Below, piece after piece: positions 27,301 through 35,930 of a stretch of 64,000 bases of DNA; the first letter of the stretch is position 1, and each line of letters opens with the position of its first letter. Below the pieces are notes generated by a model that worked only from the letters and a program-made list of their open reading frames with translations, was not told the origin of the DNA and searched no databases. Made by a program: the position numbers and the translations under genes. The stretch is from Marmoricola sp. OAE513 (GTDB lineage Bacteria > Actinomycetota > Actinomycetes > Propionibacteriales > Nocardioidaceae). The stretch is from contig NZ_JBEPOC010000001.1 of NCBI RefSeq assembly GCF_040546585.1, positions 1,736,001-1,800,000 of the forward strand, read 5' to 3'.

Positions 27301-29302
27301 ACAGGGTGCCGTTCTTGGGCTTGAACACCTGCGCCAGCGGCTCGCGCGCGTTGTTGAACGCCGCGTTCCCGACCAGGATCCGCGACTTGCCGACCGTCTC
27401 GACCTTGGCCTTCTTGTAGATGAAGGCCGTCCGGATCACGTCCTGCTCGGCGAGCGAGGGCTGCTGCGCCGCGGTCGGCGTCGGGACGAAGGACCAGAGG
27501 TCGCTCCCGGCGTCGGCGTTCAGCGCGTCCACCAGGGTGCTCAGCGCAGCGTCGCGGTTCGGGCCGTACTTGCGGGAGTTCTCGATCTCCTCGAGCGAGA
27601 CGACGTCCGAGCCGAGGGCGTTGATCGCCTTGACGATCTTGGCCTGCTGGCGCAGCCGGTTGGTGTCGTCCCAGGCACCGCGCGGACCGTCACCGCTGCA
27701 GGTGTCGGTGGCGATCGGCGTCCCGGCCCGGTCCTTGTACGACGTGCAGGTGTTCCCCTGCGCCGCCGCGATCCAGGCGGGTCCGGTCTGGGTGAAGTAG
27801 TTGAGGACGTTGAAGCTGGCGACCTTGAGCTGGCCGTCCACCGGGTCGGGGTGGGCGGTGCGGGTGTTCTCGAAGGAGGCGGGCTTGACGTTGTTGGTGT
27901 CCGCCGCGTTGAGCTGCTCGGTGGGCTGGAACTTCCAGCCGTCGAACTGGCTGACGATCACCGGCTTGGTGAAGTCGACCGAGGCGCCGACCCGGACCGA
28001 GCTGGTCTGGGTGATCCACGGCAGCGCCGTGTTCTTGGCGGCACCGAAGAAGTCAAGGGTGGCGCCGTCGTCCAGGGTCACCGACTTGGCGGCGTTCTGC
28101 GCGGCGACCGCAGCAGCTGCCGCCGTCTTCGGCCGGGCCACGTCGGTCGGGACGCGCAGCGGGGTGGTGCCGCGGGCCAGGTCGATCTGCCCGCTGCTGT
28201 TCAGGTTGTAGACCTCGGCGACCGTCCACGGCCCGCTCGGTGCGAACAGCATGCTCTCCAGCGACTCCCGCGCTGCAGCGCCGCCGGGCCACGTCGCCAC
28301 GGCGGGCGTCGGCGCCGCGACGTTGTCCGGGAGCTCGGTGATGTTGTCGACCACGACCGGGCGGATCTCGGTGAGTCCGCTGAACTCCTTGACCGCACCG
28401 GTCACCTCGACGTAGTCACCGATCTCCGGGTACGACGCCGGCGCGATGTTGCCGGCGTACACGAACACGGCGTCGGAGGTGGTGTGCTCGGACAGGTCGA
28501 GGTCACCGCCGGTCCCCGGCACCTGGATCGTGAAGCCCTTGAGCCCGCCCGTCGGGTACGCCGCGGTGACGACACCCCGGGTGGTGACCTTCTTCCCGAC
28601 CAGCGGGCTCTCGGAGCCGCTCCCCTGGATCTCCGGGATGGTCTTCTCGACCGCGGGCTCGGAGCCGACCGGGTTGTCGTCGGAGTTCTGGGGTGCGGGG
28701 GCACCGACGGTGAGGTCGGCGCTGTTGACGTCCGTGTCGTCGTGCTGCGCGTTGCGGGAGGCTGCCGTGGTGTTCGACAGCGCCCCGGCCGCGGTGCCCT
28801 CGAAGGTGTTCGAGCTCCCGTACCCGACGAGGTCGATGACGCTGGTGTTCGCGACCGACGATCCCGCGGTCAGCGTGACCAGGGAGGTCGTGCTCGCCAG
28901 GAAGACGGTCCCGTTCGTCCCGGAGAGGTTGATGCTGCTCACCGCGTCGGGCGAGGGCAGGTCGGCCGGCGTGAAGGTCCCACCGGCCCCCTGGATGAGG
29001 AAGTACCCGTGCGGCTCCACGGAGCCGGACAGCGTCGTCAGGCCGGTCCCGGTGTTGGTCGCCGAGCGGTACTGCAGGGACTTGCCGTTCAGCGAGATCG
29101 CCTGGTCGGTCGGGTTGTACAGCTCGACGAAGTCGTAGGAGTACTGCGCGCCGGTGTTGCCGCCGCCGCCGTAGACCTCGTTGATGACGAGGTGGTTGAC
29201 GGCGGCCTGGGCGGTCGGCGCGATCGCGAGGGGCGCGAGGAACAGCGCTGCGATCGCGCTGAGGATGGTGGCGCGGGCAGCACCGTTGACCGAGATCCGC
29301 AT
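24314..29302 (-). CDS. multidomain secreted ExeM-like endonuclease / 5'-nucleotidase
   Basis: 1662 residues. Order: signal peptide (1-34, MRISVNGAARATILSAIAAL ending QAA), lamin-tail domain (VINEVYGGGG...FVELYNPT), an OB-fold-like domain (GVVTAAYPTGGLKGFTIQ), an endonuclease/exonuclease/phosphatase domain (ASFNVLNYF, DVVSLEEIENS, LTGDFNS, SSDHDPLVVGF), then a UshA-type metallophosphatase (LLGINDFHGRI, AGDNIGAS, VGNHEFDKG, TGHTHKQ) and 5'-nucleotidase C-terminal domain (NPGGLRDELFYKQS, TVGTFSFLVTGGDNF), and about three Ig-like repeats. It should degrade extracellular DNA and dephosphorylate the nucleotides to nucleosides. There is no sortase or membrane anchor, so it is probably released or wall-bound through the Ig repeats. 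Confidence 0.93.
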   Translation of the reverse strand: MRISVNGAARATILSAIAALFLAPLAIAPTAQAAVNHLVINEVYGGGGNTGAQYSYDFVELYNPTDQAISLNGKSLQYRSATNTGTGLTTLSGSVEPHGYFLIQGAGGTFTPADLPSPDAVSSINLSGTNGTVFLASTTSLVTLTAGSSVANTSVIDLVGYGSSNTFEGTAAGALSNTTAASRNAQHDDTDVNSADLTVGAPAPQNSDDNPVGSEPAVEKTIPEIQGSGSESPLVGKKVTTRGVVTAAYPTGGLKGFTIQVPGTGGDLDLSEHTTSDAVFVYAGNIAPASYPEIGDYVEVTGAVKEFSGLTEIRPVVVDNITELPDNVAAPTPAVATWPGGAAARESLESMLFAPSGPWTVAEVYNLNSSGQIDLARGTTPLRVPTDVARPKTAAAAAVAAQNAAKSVTLDDGATLDFFGAAKNTALPWITQTSSVRVGASVDFTKPVIVSQFDGWKFQPTEQLNAADTNNVKPASFENTRTAHPDPVDGQLKVASFNVLNYFTQTGPAWIAAAQGNTCTSYKDRAGTPIATDTCSGDGPRGAWDDTNRLRQQAKIVKAINALGSDVVSLEEIENSRKYGPNRDAALSTLVDALNADAGSDLWSFVPTPTAAQQPSLAEQDVIRTAFIYKKAKVETVGKSRILVGNAAFNNAREPLAQVFKPKNGTLSQQFLVVVNHFKSKSSGSGADADQGDGQGGSNASRVAQAKALVTFVDQLKTSTATKRVFLTGDFNSYTQEDPMKVLYDAGYTDIGSTFADEYTYVFDGEVGSLDHVLANNDAVADVQGASIWNINSVESVAYEYSRYNYNATDFYVADPYRSSDHDPLVVGFDNPSSAASVVPLNLLGINDFHGRIDTNTTAWATTVEQLREAGGEANTLFLSAGDNIGASLFASSTADDNPTIDTLNALGLDTSAVGNHEFDKGFSDLTGHVTTRADWDYLGANVYQKGTTTPALPEYKVFTRGGIKVGVIGAVTQEAPSLVTPGGIATLDFGDPVVAINRVANQLTDGNEANGEADVIVATLHEGAGEGAPDGATLAQEVAEGGAFAHIVNDTSAKVAAIFTGHTHKQYAWDAPIPGQSGKTRPIVQTGEYGNNVGQVRLLVDPTTKQVTSYSQAIVPRGAVVDTDYPRVQAVKTVVDAALAQAATIGNVVKGKVSTDITTAFGGGSYVDGKYQGSNANNDPKSGRDQRDLESTLGNQVADALLDNLSTNGAQIAIMNPGGLRDELFYKQSVVNEGDGNVTFAEANAVLPFVNNLWTVKLTGAQLKKVLEQQWQPAGSQRPFLHLGLSKNVSVQLEPSAAAGDRVKSIRVNGAVVKPTDVFTVGTFSFLVTGGDNFTEFKNGTNAVDTGKVDRDAWISYITDHSPLAPRFDRREVEGTGFPASIAPSAAVNFSLSRLDLTSIGSPLNTTVAGVLKTPSGETSVGSFPVTAGAATIAFTAPASVPEGSSYVFTAQPSGTTVTIPAEPSPVVPPGPKATTTKASISTPTTVVKYNRPYLQVTVSSTGATVEGGTVQVLDGDSVLATGTVSAGKATILLPQFRATGTYSLVVKYLGNDAFSPSQGTAKLTVVTAGATVRGSVTPNPVKVGRQATLKVTVQSVLPANGYMKITRSGKLLGLIQIKNGVGSFKLPAFKTKGTKGVTATFLGNDFVGSDDAKIYFTVKK

Positions 29303-29458
29303 GGAGGGGGCCTGCTTTCGTCCGAGTAAGAAAACAACGCTGGTGACAGTCCCCCGGATCATGGATATCAGCAGTTTGCGAGGTCGTAAAGGGAGGGCGA
29401 TCAGGAGATGACTTCCCCGCGTCACGCGTTTGAAACGTTGCTGAGTAGCGTGGTCCCC

Positions 29459-29749
29459 ATGAGCGATGTCGAGGTCTCCAACAACACCGAGCTGAGCCGC
29501 TACGAGGCGCACGTCGACGGTCGGCTGGCCGGTTTCGCCGAGTACCACCTGCGCGGTTCGTCGATCGTCTTCACCCACACCGAGGTGGCCGACGAATTCG
29601 AGGGTCAGGGCATCGGCGGCGCCATCGTCAGGCAGTCGCTCGACGAGATCCGCGCCGCGGGCCAGTACGACGTCGTCCCGATCTGCCCGTTCTACAAGGG
29701 GTGGATCGGCAAGCACCCCGACTACGCCGACCTGGTCCACCAGCCGTGA
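29459..29749 (+). CDS. GNAT-like N-acetyltransferase (YidJ/Acetyltransf_CG type)
   Basis: 96 residues. The small N-acetyltransferase fold is visible as LAGFAEYHLRGSSIVFTHTEV, the acetyl-CoA loop EFEGQGIGGAIV and the conserved end CPFYKGWIGKHPDYADLV. Substrate unknown; the family includes eukaryotic NATD1. ATG 29459 follows a 156-base intergenic gap that also carries the nuclease promoter. Overlaps the downstream SDR gene by 4 bp. Confidence 0.9.
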   Translation: MSDVEVSNNTELSRYEAHVDGRLAGFAEYHLRGSSIVFTHTEVADEFEGQGIGGAIVRQSLDEIRAAGQYDVVPICPFYKGWIGKHPDYADLVHQP

Positions 29750-30642
29750 GCTTCAAGCCCGCCGACCTTCCCGACCTCTCCGGGAAGATCGCCGTCGTCA
29801 CCGGCGCCAACTCCGGGATCGGCTTCCACGCCTCCCGGCACCTCGCCGACCACGGCGCCCGGGTCGTGCTCGCGGTCCGCGACCTGCAGGCCGGCGCCGA
29901 GGCTGCCGCGAAGATGCCCGGCGACACCGAGGTCGAGCACCTCGACCTGGCCTCGCAGGCCTCGGTCGCGGCCTTCGCCGAGCGCTGGACCGGTCCGCTC
30001 GACCTGCTGGTGAACAACGCAGGCATCATGCGGCCGCCGGCGTACCGGGAGACCGAGGACGGCCACGAGCTGATGTTCGGCACCAACCACTACGGACACT
30101 TCGCCCTGACCGGTCGGCTGCTCCCCGCGCTGCTGGCCGCGCCCGCCCCGCGGGTCGTCACGATCGCGTCGATCGCCCACCTGGGCGGGGACGCCGGCGT
30201 CGTCGACGCGAACCCCGAGGCGACCTACGACGCCAACAAGTACTACGCCCAGAGCAAGCTCGCGAACCTGATGTTCGCCCGTGAGCTGCACAAGCGCGCC
30301 GCCGCTGCCGGGAGCCCGTTGACCTCGACGGCCGCCCACCCCGGCGTCTCCTCGACGGGCCTGATCATCGACCCCGACGGCATGGGCGCGAACTGGATCT
30401 TCCGCACCGTCGGACCGTTCATCCTCCCGCTGCTCTTCCAGCCGGCGGCCGCCGGAGCGAACCCGACCCTGTACGCCGCCACGCTGGCCGAGCCCGGGTC
30501 CTACACCGGACCGCAGTGGATCGGCGAGAGCCGCGGACCGATCGGACCCGCCCGACTCAACCCGTACGCCGAGGACGACGACCTCGCTGCCCGCCTCTGG
30601 AAGGAGAGCGAGGCTGCGACCGGGGTGACGTTCGCGTTCTGA
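29746..30642 (+). CDS. SDR-family oxidoreductase (retinol dehydrogenase/WWOX-like)
   Basis: 298 residues, long-type SDR: cofactor loop TGANSGIGFHASRHL near 20, LDLASQASV, NNAGIM, GTNHYGHFALT, catalytic Ser in IASIAHLGG and YAQSK (Tyr/Lys). These actinobacterial enzymes act on diverse alcohols or ketones; the substrate cannot be predicted. It starts at a GTG overlapping the GNAT stop, so the two are cotranscribed. Confidence 0.9.
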   Translation: MSFKPADLPDLSGKIAVVTGANSGIGFHASRHLADHGARVVLAVRDLQAGAEAAAKMPGDTEVEHLDLASQASVAAFAERWTGPLDLLVNNAGIMRPPAYRETEDGHELMFGTNHYGHFALTGRLLPALLAAPAPRVVTIASIAHLGGDAGVVDANPEATYDANKYYAQSKLANLMFARELHKRAAAAGSPLTSTAAHPGVSSTGLIIDPDGMGANWIFRTVGPFILPLLFQPAAAGANPTLYAATLAEPGSYTGPQWIGESRGPIGPARLNPYAEDDDLAARLWKESEAATGVTFAF

Positions 30643-30690
30643 GCCGGTAACTCGCTCGCGGTTGTCGGTCGCGGCGGTGACACTGAACGC

Positions 30691-31980
30691 ATGACCGAGC
30701 AGGCCGAGGTGACCCAGCAGGGGCGTCCGCTCCCCCGCGCACTGACGCCGTTCCGGTCTCCGTCGTACCGCAAGCTCGCGCTGGCACTGGTGCTCCAGAC
30801 GCTGGCGGCCGGCGTCTGGGTGGTCGCGCTGGTCTGGGAGGTCATCCGGATCGGTGGCGGACCGGGACAGCTCTCGATCGTCTCCACCTGCGCCGCGGTC
30901 GGCGTGGTGCTGCCGGCCCTCCTCGGTGGCGTGGTCGCCGACCGCATCCCGCAGAAGTCGATCCTGCTCGTCGTCGCGACCATCGAGCTCGCCGGGATGG
31001 CCCTGGTCGCGCTGCTGTCCCTGACCGGCACCACCGAGATCTGGCACCTCGCGGTGGTCTCGTTCGTCAGCGGCGCCGGGATGGCGTTCTACTACCCGGC
31101 GTACTCGGCGTGGCTGCCCGCCATGGTCGCCGAGGAGGACCTGCTCGCCGTCAACGGATTCGAGGGCATGGTCCGCCCGACCATCGGCCAGGCGATCGGT
31201 CCCGGCCTCGCCGGGGTCATCGTGGGCGCCGCGTCACCGGGCAGCGCCTTCACCGTCGCCGCGGTCTGCTCCGCCGCCGGGGTGCTCGCCCTCGCGGTGG
31301 TGCCGAAGACACCCGTACGCCGCGACCTGGAGGCCCTCACCGAGCAGCACCCGGTCGCCTCCGCGATCAGCGACATGGCCGAGGGGTTCCGCTACATGGT
31401 GCGCACGCCCTGGCTGCTCGCCACGCTGCTGTTCGCCTCCCTCATGGTCCTGGTCATGATGGGTCCGCTCGAGGTGCTGGTGCCGTTCCTCATCAAGGAC
31501 AAGCTCGGTGGCGGCCCGCGCGACCACGCCCTGGTGCTCGCCGCCTTCGGCGTCGGCGGCGCTATCGGCTCGATCATCATGGCGTCGCGCCCGATGCCAC
31601 GGCGCTACCTCACGGTGATGAACCTGATGTGGGGTGTCGGCTGCGTTCCGTTCGTCGTGATGGGCGTGACCTCGCACATCTGGGTCGTGGTCGCCTGCGG
31701 TTTCGTGCTCGGCGTGCTCTTCTCCGGGCCGATGGTGATCTGGGGGACACTGCTGCAGCGCCGGGTGCCGCCCGACCTGCTGGGACGGGTCGCCTCGCTC
31801 GACTTCTTCGTCTCGGTCAGCCTGATGCCGGTGTCGATGGCGCTGGCCGGTCCGGTCGCCGACCTCATCGGTCTGCGCACGACGTTCTTCATCGCGGGCA
31901 TCGCGCCCACGGTGTTCGCGGTCGCAGCGATCCTGCTCTGGCGTCTGCCCGAGGACGAGATCGCGAACCCGCTGACCTAG
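30691..31980 (+). CDS. MFS transporter (EntS/MFS_3-like exporter)
   Basis: 429 residues with twelve predicted membrane helices. FRSPSYRKLALALVLQTLA at the front, GGVVADRIPQKSILLVVATIELAG (the loop 2-3 region), and YYPAYSAWLPAMVAEEDLLAVNG are typical of the enterobactin-exporter/macrolide-efflux type MFS_3 family. Likely exports a small molecule by proton antiport. 48 bases downstream of the SDR gene, so possibly in the same transcript. Confidence 0.88.
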   Translation: MTEQAEVTQQGRPLPRALTPFRSPSYRKLALALVLQTLAAGVWVVALVWEVIRIGGGPGQLSIVSTCAAVGVVLPALLGGVVADRIPQKSILLVVATIELAGMALVALLSLTGTTEIWHLAVVSFVSGAGMAFYYPAYSAWLPAMVAEEDLLAVNGFEGMVRPTIGQAIGPGLAGVIVGAASPGSAFTVAAVCSAAGVLALAVVPKTPVRRDLEALTEQHPVASAISDMAEGFRYMVRTPWLLATLLFASLMVLVMMGPLEVLVPFLIKDKLGGGPRDHALVLAAFGVGGAIGSIIMASRPMPRRYLTVMNLMWGVGCVPFVVMGVTSHIWVVVACGFVLGVLFSGPMVIWGTLLQRRVPPDLLGRVASLDFFVSVSLMPVSMALAGPVADLIGLRTTFFIAGIAPTVFAVAAILLWRLPEDEIANPLT

Positions 31981-32013
31981 GCATCGCCCACCGGTGCGGC
32001 CTAGGCTCCGGCC

Positions 32014-32763
32014 ATGTCGACTCAGACCGGCCTCGCCGTCGCCGCGATGACACTGAGCATCGCGAGCGTGGTGCTGTCCGGCTGGTTCACGAACCGCTCG
32101 ATCAAGATCCGGCACGAGCTGGAGGACCAGCGCGAGCGCGACCTCCGGCAGGCGACCGCGCAGGAGGCGGCCGGCCGGGTCTACGAGCCGCTGGCGCAGG
32201 CGGCCGCCGAGCTGCAGTCACGCATCTACAACATCGTGCGGACCGGGTGGGTGCCGCTGGTCGAGCGCTACCAGTCGCATGGCGACTACGTCGTCACCAG
32301 CACCTCGTTCCTGTTCGCGCACTACTTCGGCTGGATCGAAGCGCGCCGCCAGGTGGTGCTCAGCTCCAGCGGCGAGGGCGACCGGGACCCGAGGGTCTCG
32401 AAGCTGATCCACGCCGTCCGCTCCACGCTCCGCGAGAGCCAGTACGACGAGGGATTCCTGTTCTTCAACGTCGAGCAGCGCGCGATCGGCGAGCTGATGT
32501 TCAGCTGGGACGTCATCGAGGACATCGGCCGCCTCCCTCGGGTGATGGGGTACGCCGAGTTCGTCGCGAAGTTCGAGAAGGACGAGTCGTTCCGCCGCTG
32601 GTTCAAACCGGTCGTGGCCGGCATCGAGCACATCGCGGAGTCCGAGAACTACGGGCGCCTGATCGAGATCCACGCCGAGCTGATCGCGCTGATCAAGGAG
32701 CTGGACCCGAAGAACAGGTACACGACCCGCTACGAGCTTCGACAGATCAGCCCCGAGAGCTGA
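32014..32763 (+). CDS. hypothetical protein with N-terminal membrane anchor
   Basis: 249 residues. One hydrophobic segment (about 5-26, GLAVAAMTLSIASVVLSGWF) is followed by a charged coiled-coil stretch (IRHELEDQRERDLRQATAQEAA) and a helical cytoplasmic or extracytoplasmic domain with no recognised catalytic motif. Aromatic-rich strings such as HYFGWIEARRQVVL recur in membrane-anchored proteins of unknown function in this group. Function unknown. Confidence 0.8.
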   Translation: MSTQTGLAVAAMTLSIASVVLSGWFTNRSIKIRHELEDQRERDLRQATAQEAAGRVYEPLAQAAAELQSRIYNIVRTGWVPLVERYQSHGDYVVTSTSFLFAHYFGWIEARRQVVLSSSGEGDRDPRVSKLIHAVRSTLRESQYDEGFLFFNVEQRAIGELMFSWDVIEDIGRLPRVMGYAEFVAKFEKDESFRRWFKPVVAGIEHIAESENYGRLIEIHAELIALIKELDPKNRYTTRYELRQISPES

Positions 32764-32777
32764 TCCGTACGACGGGG

Positions 32778-32897
32778 CTAGCGCCCTGCCGGAACTGCCG
32801 GTCGAGGCGCCGTGGGCGCATCGAGGTGTGCGACGACGAACTCGCAGGCGATGCCGAGCACGATGAGGAAGAGGCCGATCCCGAGTCCAATTGCCAT
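32778..32897 (-). CDS. 39-residue single-helix membrane peptide (DUF6458-like)
   Basis: Minus-strand ORF with GGAGCTCACC before the ATG at 32897 and a stop at 32778-32780. The peptide starts MAIGLGIGLFLIVLGIACEF, a single membrane helix, followed by a short Pro/Ala tail ending VPAGR. The opening resembles the actinobacterial DUF6458 small membrane proteins but lacks their second helix. Too short for most gene callers. Confidence 0.55.
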   Translation of the reverse strand: MAIGLGIGLFLIVLGIACEFVVAHLDAPTAPRPAVPAGR

Positions 32898-32997
32898 GGT
32901 GAGCTCCTGGCGGACAGTGCACGGGAAAACCCGTGGCGGCTGAGTTCTACGGTCCTCCCGTCACTACCCGAACACCCGCAGGTCATGCGGCGTGTCG

Positions 32998-35197
32998 TCA
33001 GACTGTTTCCGGGGCCCGGGTCGGGGTCTCGTCGTGCAGGACCGACGGGGGAACGCGCAGGACCTTGGCGACCCAGTCGGGCAGGTACCAGTTCCACTTG
33101 CCGAACAGGGAGACCAGGGACGGCACCAGGAGCGACCGCACGACCGTCGCGTCGAGCAGGATGCCGACACCGAGTCCGGTCGCCATGATCTTGAGATCCG
33201 TCCCGGGTCCGGAGGCGAGCGCGGCGAAGGCCAGGAACAGGATCAGCGCAGCACTCGTGACCAGCCGGCCCGTGCGTCCGATCCCTTCGATCACGGCCTC
33301 GTCGGTGTTGTGCCCGTTGTCGTACTCCTCGCGGATCCGGGCGAGGATGAACACCTCGTAGTCCATGGACAGCCCGAAGAGGAACGCGAACAGCATCAGC
33401 GGCACCCAGAAGGTGATCGCGCCCGTCTCCTGGATCCCGAAGAGCTCGTCGGACCCGAAGCCGTCCTGCCAGAACAGGCGCATCGCGCCGTACACGGCCG
33501 CGAGCGAGACCAGGTTCAGCAGGACCGCCTTGAGCGGCAGCAGCAACGACCGGAACGCGCGCACCAGCAGCACGAACGTGAGCAGCGTGATGATGGCGAG
33601 CACCAGCGGGAAGTTGCCGTAGACGCCGTGCAGGAAGTCGACCTGCGCCATGCCGAAGCCGGTCACCCCGATCACGCCGGGCAGGTCGTCGGCGACCTTC
33701 TTCACGTCCCGCACCGGCTCGACGGTCTTGCTGTTGACGGTCTCGTCCTCGGGGATCACCAGCACGACGGTCTTGCCGTTCTTCTCGCTGGTCCCGCTGG
33801 GCACCAGCGCGCGCTCGATGCCGTCGACCTCACCCAGCTTCGTCGCCACCGTGGTGGCCTCGTCGGTGCCGACGAGCACCTCGATCGGCGTGAGCGAGCC
33901 GGTGGAGACCCCGCCCTGCTCCAGCAGCTGCACGGTGTCGTACGCCGGCCCGTTCTTGGCCAGCGAGTCCGAGGACGGCGCACCGATCTTGATGCCGGCG
34001 AACGCCACGATCAGCGCGCCGAGCAGGAGGAACGCCCCGCCCGCGGCGAACCAGCGGCGGCGGACGACCATCGCGGCCCACCGGCTCCAGAACCGGCTGG
34101 CGGTGTTCTCGTGACGGACCTTCGGCCAGTCGATCTTCGGGCCGATCCCGCCGAGGATCGCCGGGGTCAGTGACAGCGTCACCGCGACACTCGCGAACGG
34201 GATCAGCGCACCACCCATCCCGATGCTGCGCATGAACGGCACCGGCAGCACGACCAGCGCCAGCAGGCCGATGGCGACGGTGATGCCGCTGAAGAGGACT
34301 GCGTGCCCGGCGTGCTTCATCGCCTCGACGACGGCGTCGTGGTTGTCCTTGCCGTGGTCGCGCTCCTCACGCCACCGGGTGACCAGGATCAGCGAGTAGT
34401 CGATCGCGACACCGAGGCCGATCAGCGCGACCAGGAACTGCACGATGAAGGACACGTCGGTCGCGTAGGTGAGCGGGAGCAGCAGCAGGAACGTCGTCAG
34501 GATCGAGACCCGCCGCGATGAGGAGCGGCAGCAGCGCCAGCAACGACGCGAACACGAACGCCAGCACCGCCAGCGCGCCGACGGCGCCGATCAACGTCTC
34601 GACCAGGACGCCCGGTCCTGACTGCTCGTCGCCGACGGCCAGCGGGTCGATACCCGTCACGCCGGCCTTCGCCCCCGGGAGGGACTTCGCGATCGACGCG
34701 TCGACCGAGTCCTGGATCCGGTCGGTGGGCACGACCGAGGTCGCGTCGCGGGGGAACGGGTAGAACACGTAGGCGAAGGTGGTGCGACCGTCCTTCGTCG
34801 TGAACGCCGGGTCGCCCGCGGGGTTGGTGACGTCGACGGTGTCGGTGAGGTCGACGACCCGCACCGGCTGCGCGTCCTTCTCGCCGGGCTTCGACGGCTT
34901 CGCGAGGTCGGGCACGAGCTGCTCGAACGCGGCGTGGATGGCGGCCTTGTTCTGCTCGACCGTCTCGCCCTTCTTCACCGTGATCGAGACCAGCGCCGGG
35001 CTGGTGTGCCCGCCGTTGCCGTAGTTCGCGACGATCAGGTCCGCGGCCTTCGTGCCGGGCTCACCGGGCAGCTTGAAGTCGACGGTCATCCGCTCGGTGA
35101 CGGTCTGGGACACGGCGATGCCGCTCGCCATGATCACCAACCAGAAGGCCACCACCCACTTGCGGTGGCGGAGGACGATTTCGGCCCAGCGTTCCAT
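32998..35197 (-). pseudogene. MMPL-family RND exporter, broken by a single-base frameshift
   Basis: Two frames together encode a complete MmpL-type transporter of about 732 residues. The N-terminal part (from ATG 35197, with AGGAGT upstream) has helix 1, a porter domain and LLPLLIAA; the rest (stop 32998) continues VSILTTFLLLLPLTYATDVSF, LGVAIDYSLILVTRWREE, and a second set including LFGLSMDYEVFILARIREE. Reading is lost at a GGG run (plus-strand CCC at 34509-34511): one base fewer restores the frame exactly. Such proteins export lipids or hydrophobic compounds. Either a sequencing error or a recent inactivating mutation; a clean edge and no further damage favour error. Confidence 0.88.
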
Positions 35198-35235
35198 CAG
35201 GGACTCCTGTGATCGGGGTGCTGCAGGGAGGGAGG

Positions 35236-35859
35236 TCAGCGGCCTCGGGAGCGGAGGGTCTCCACCCCGGGGCCGGTCAGGTCGTCGCACGTCGAGGAGC
35301 GCCCGGTCATGGCCATCACCAGGGACAGCATCGGCCCGGCGACCTCCTCACCCGTACCGTGCCGGAAATCGGCGTCGGTCGCCATCAGGGACAACCCTGA
35401 GATCCTGGTCTTCGTCCCGATCAGAGCGTTCGAGGTCTTGTAGAACTCGGCGACCTCCTGCACGGCGTCGCCGGGGTAGGTGTGCGCGATCCCGAGCGGT
35501 CGTCGGATGTCCTCGGCGTGCACGATCACCTCACCGAGCCAGGACTGCTTCGGTCCGGGCGGAGAGGTGGTCAGGTCCTGGACACCGCGGAAGTTGGCGA
35601 GGGTCGCGACGTTGCCCGGACCGAGGTGCTTGTCGATCTCGTTGTTGGCGAAGCGGTTGATGCTGAACCCCGAGCGGGCGAAGGAGCTGACGAACCGGCG
35701 CGGCGTCAGGCGTGCGGTCGCGGTCAGGTGACCCACCACCCGGCGCACGGTCCAGTCGGTGCAGAGGGAGCGTGCCTTCCACTGCTCGTCGGTGAGAGCG
35801 GCGAGGTCGTCGGCGAGCGCGCCCCGCTCGGCCGCGATCACGTTCCACAGGTCGACCAT
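35236..35859 (-). CDS. DinB-like / maleylpyruvate isomerase-type mycothiol-dependent protein
   Basis: 207 residues of the TIGR03083-type family: MVDLWNVIAAERGALADDLAAL helix, CTDWTVRRVVGHLTATA with the first metal-binding His, and the later HAEDIRRPLG with the second His/Glu/Asp region. Members are metal-dependent and use mycothiol, the actinobacterial thiol. The exact substrate is unknown. ATG 35859 is preferred because GGGAGGAT lies just upstream; ATG 35883 would add 8 residues. Precedes the MMPL gene by 38 bases. Confidence 0.85.
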   Translation of the reverse strand: MVDLWNVIAAERGALADDLAALTDEQWKARSLCTDWTVRRVVGHLTATARLTPRRFVSSFARSGFSINRFANNEIDKHLGPGNVATLANFRGVQDLTTSPPGPKQSWLGEVIVHAEDIRRPLGIAHTYPGDAVQEVAEFYKTSNALIGTKTRISGLSLMATDADFRHGTGEEVAGPMLSLVMAMTGRSSTCDDLTGPGVETLRSRGR

Positions 35860-35930
35860 CTGCTGATCCTCCCGAGGTGCCACCGGTGGGGCAAGACGCT
35901 GCGTGTGAATCTCTCGTTACGGTGACCCCC

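Noticed and set aside
25217-29329. 1370-codon plus-strand frame opposite the secreted nuclease
   Set aside because: Antisense artefact of codon bias in a long real gene.
34367-35290. Separate N-terminal MMPL-like gene
   Set aside because: Its frame ends in unrelated sequence exactly where the next frame continues the family; treated as one gene with a frameshift.
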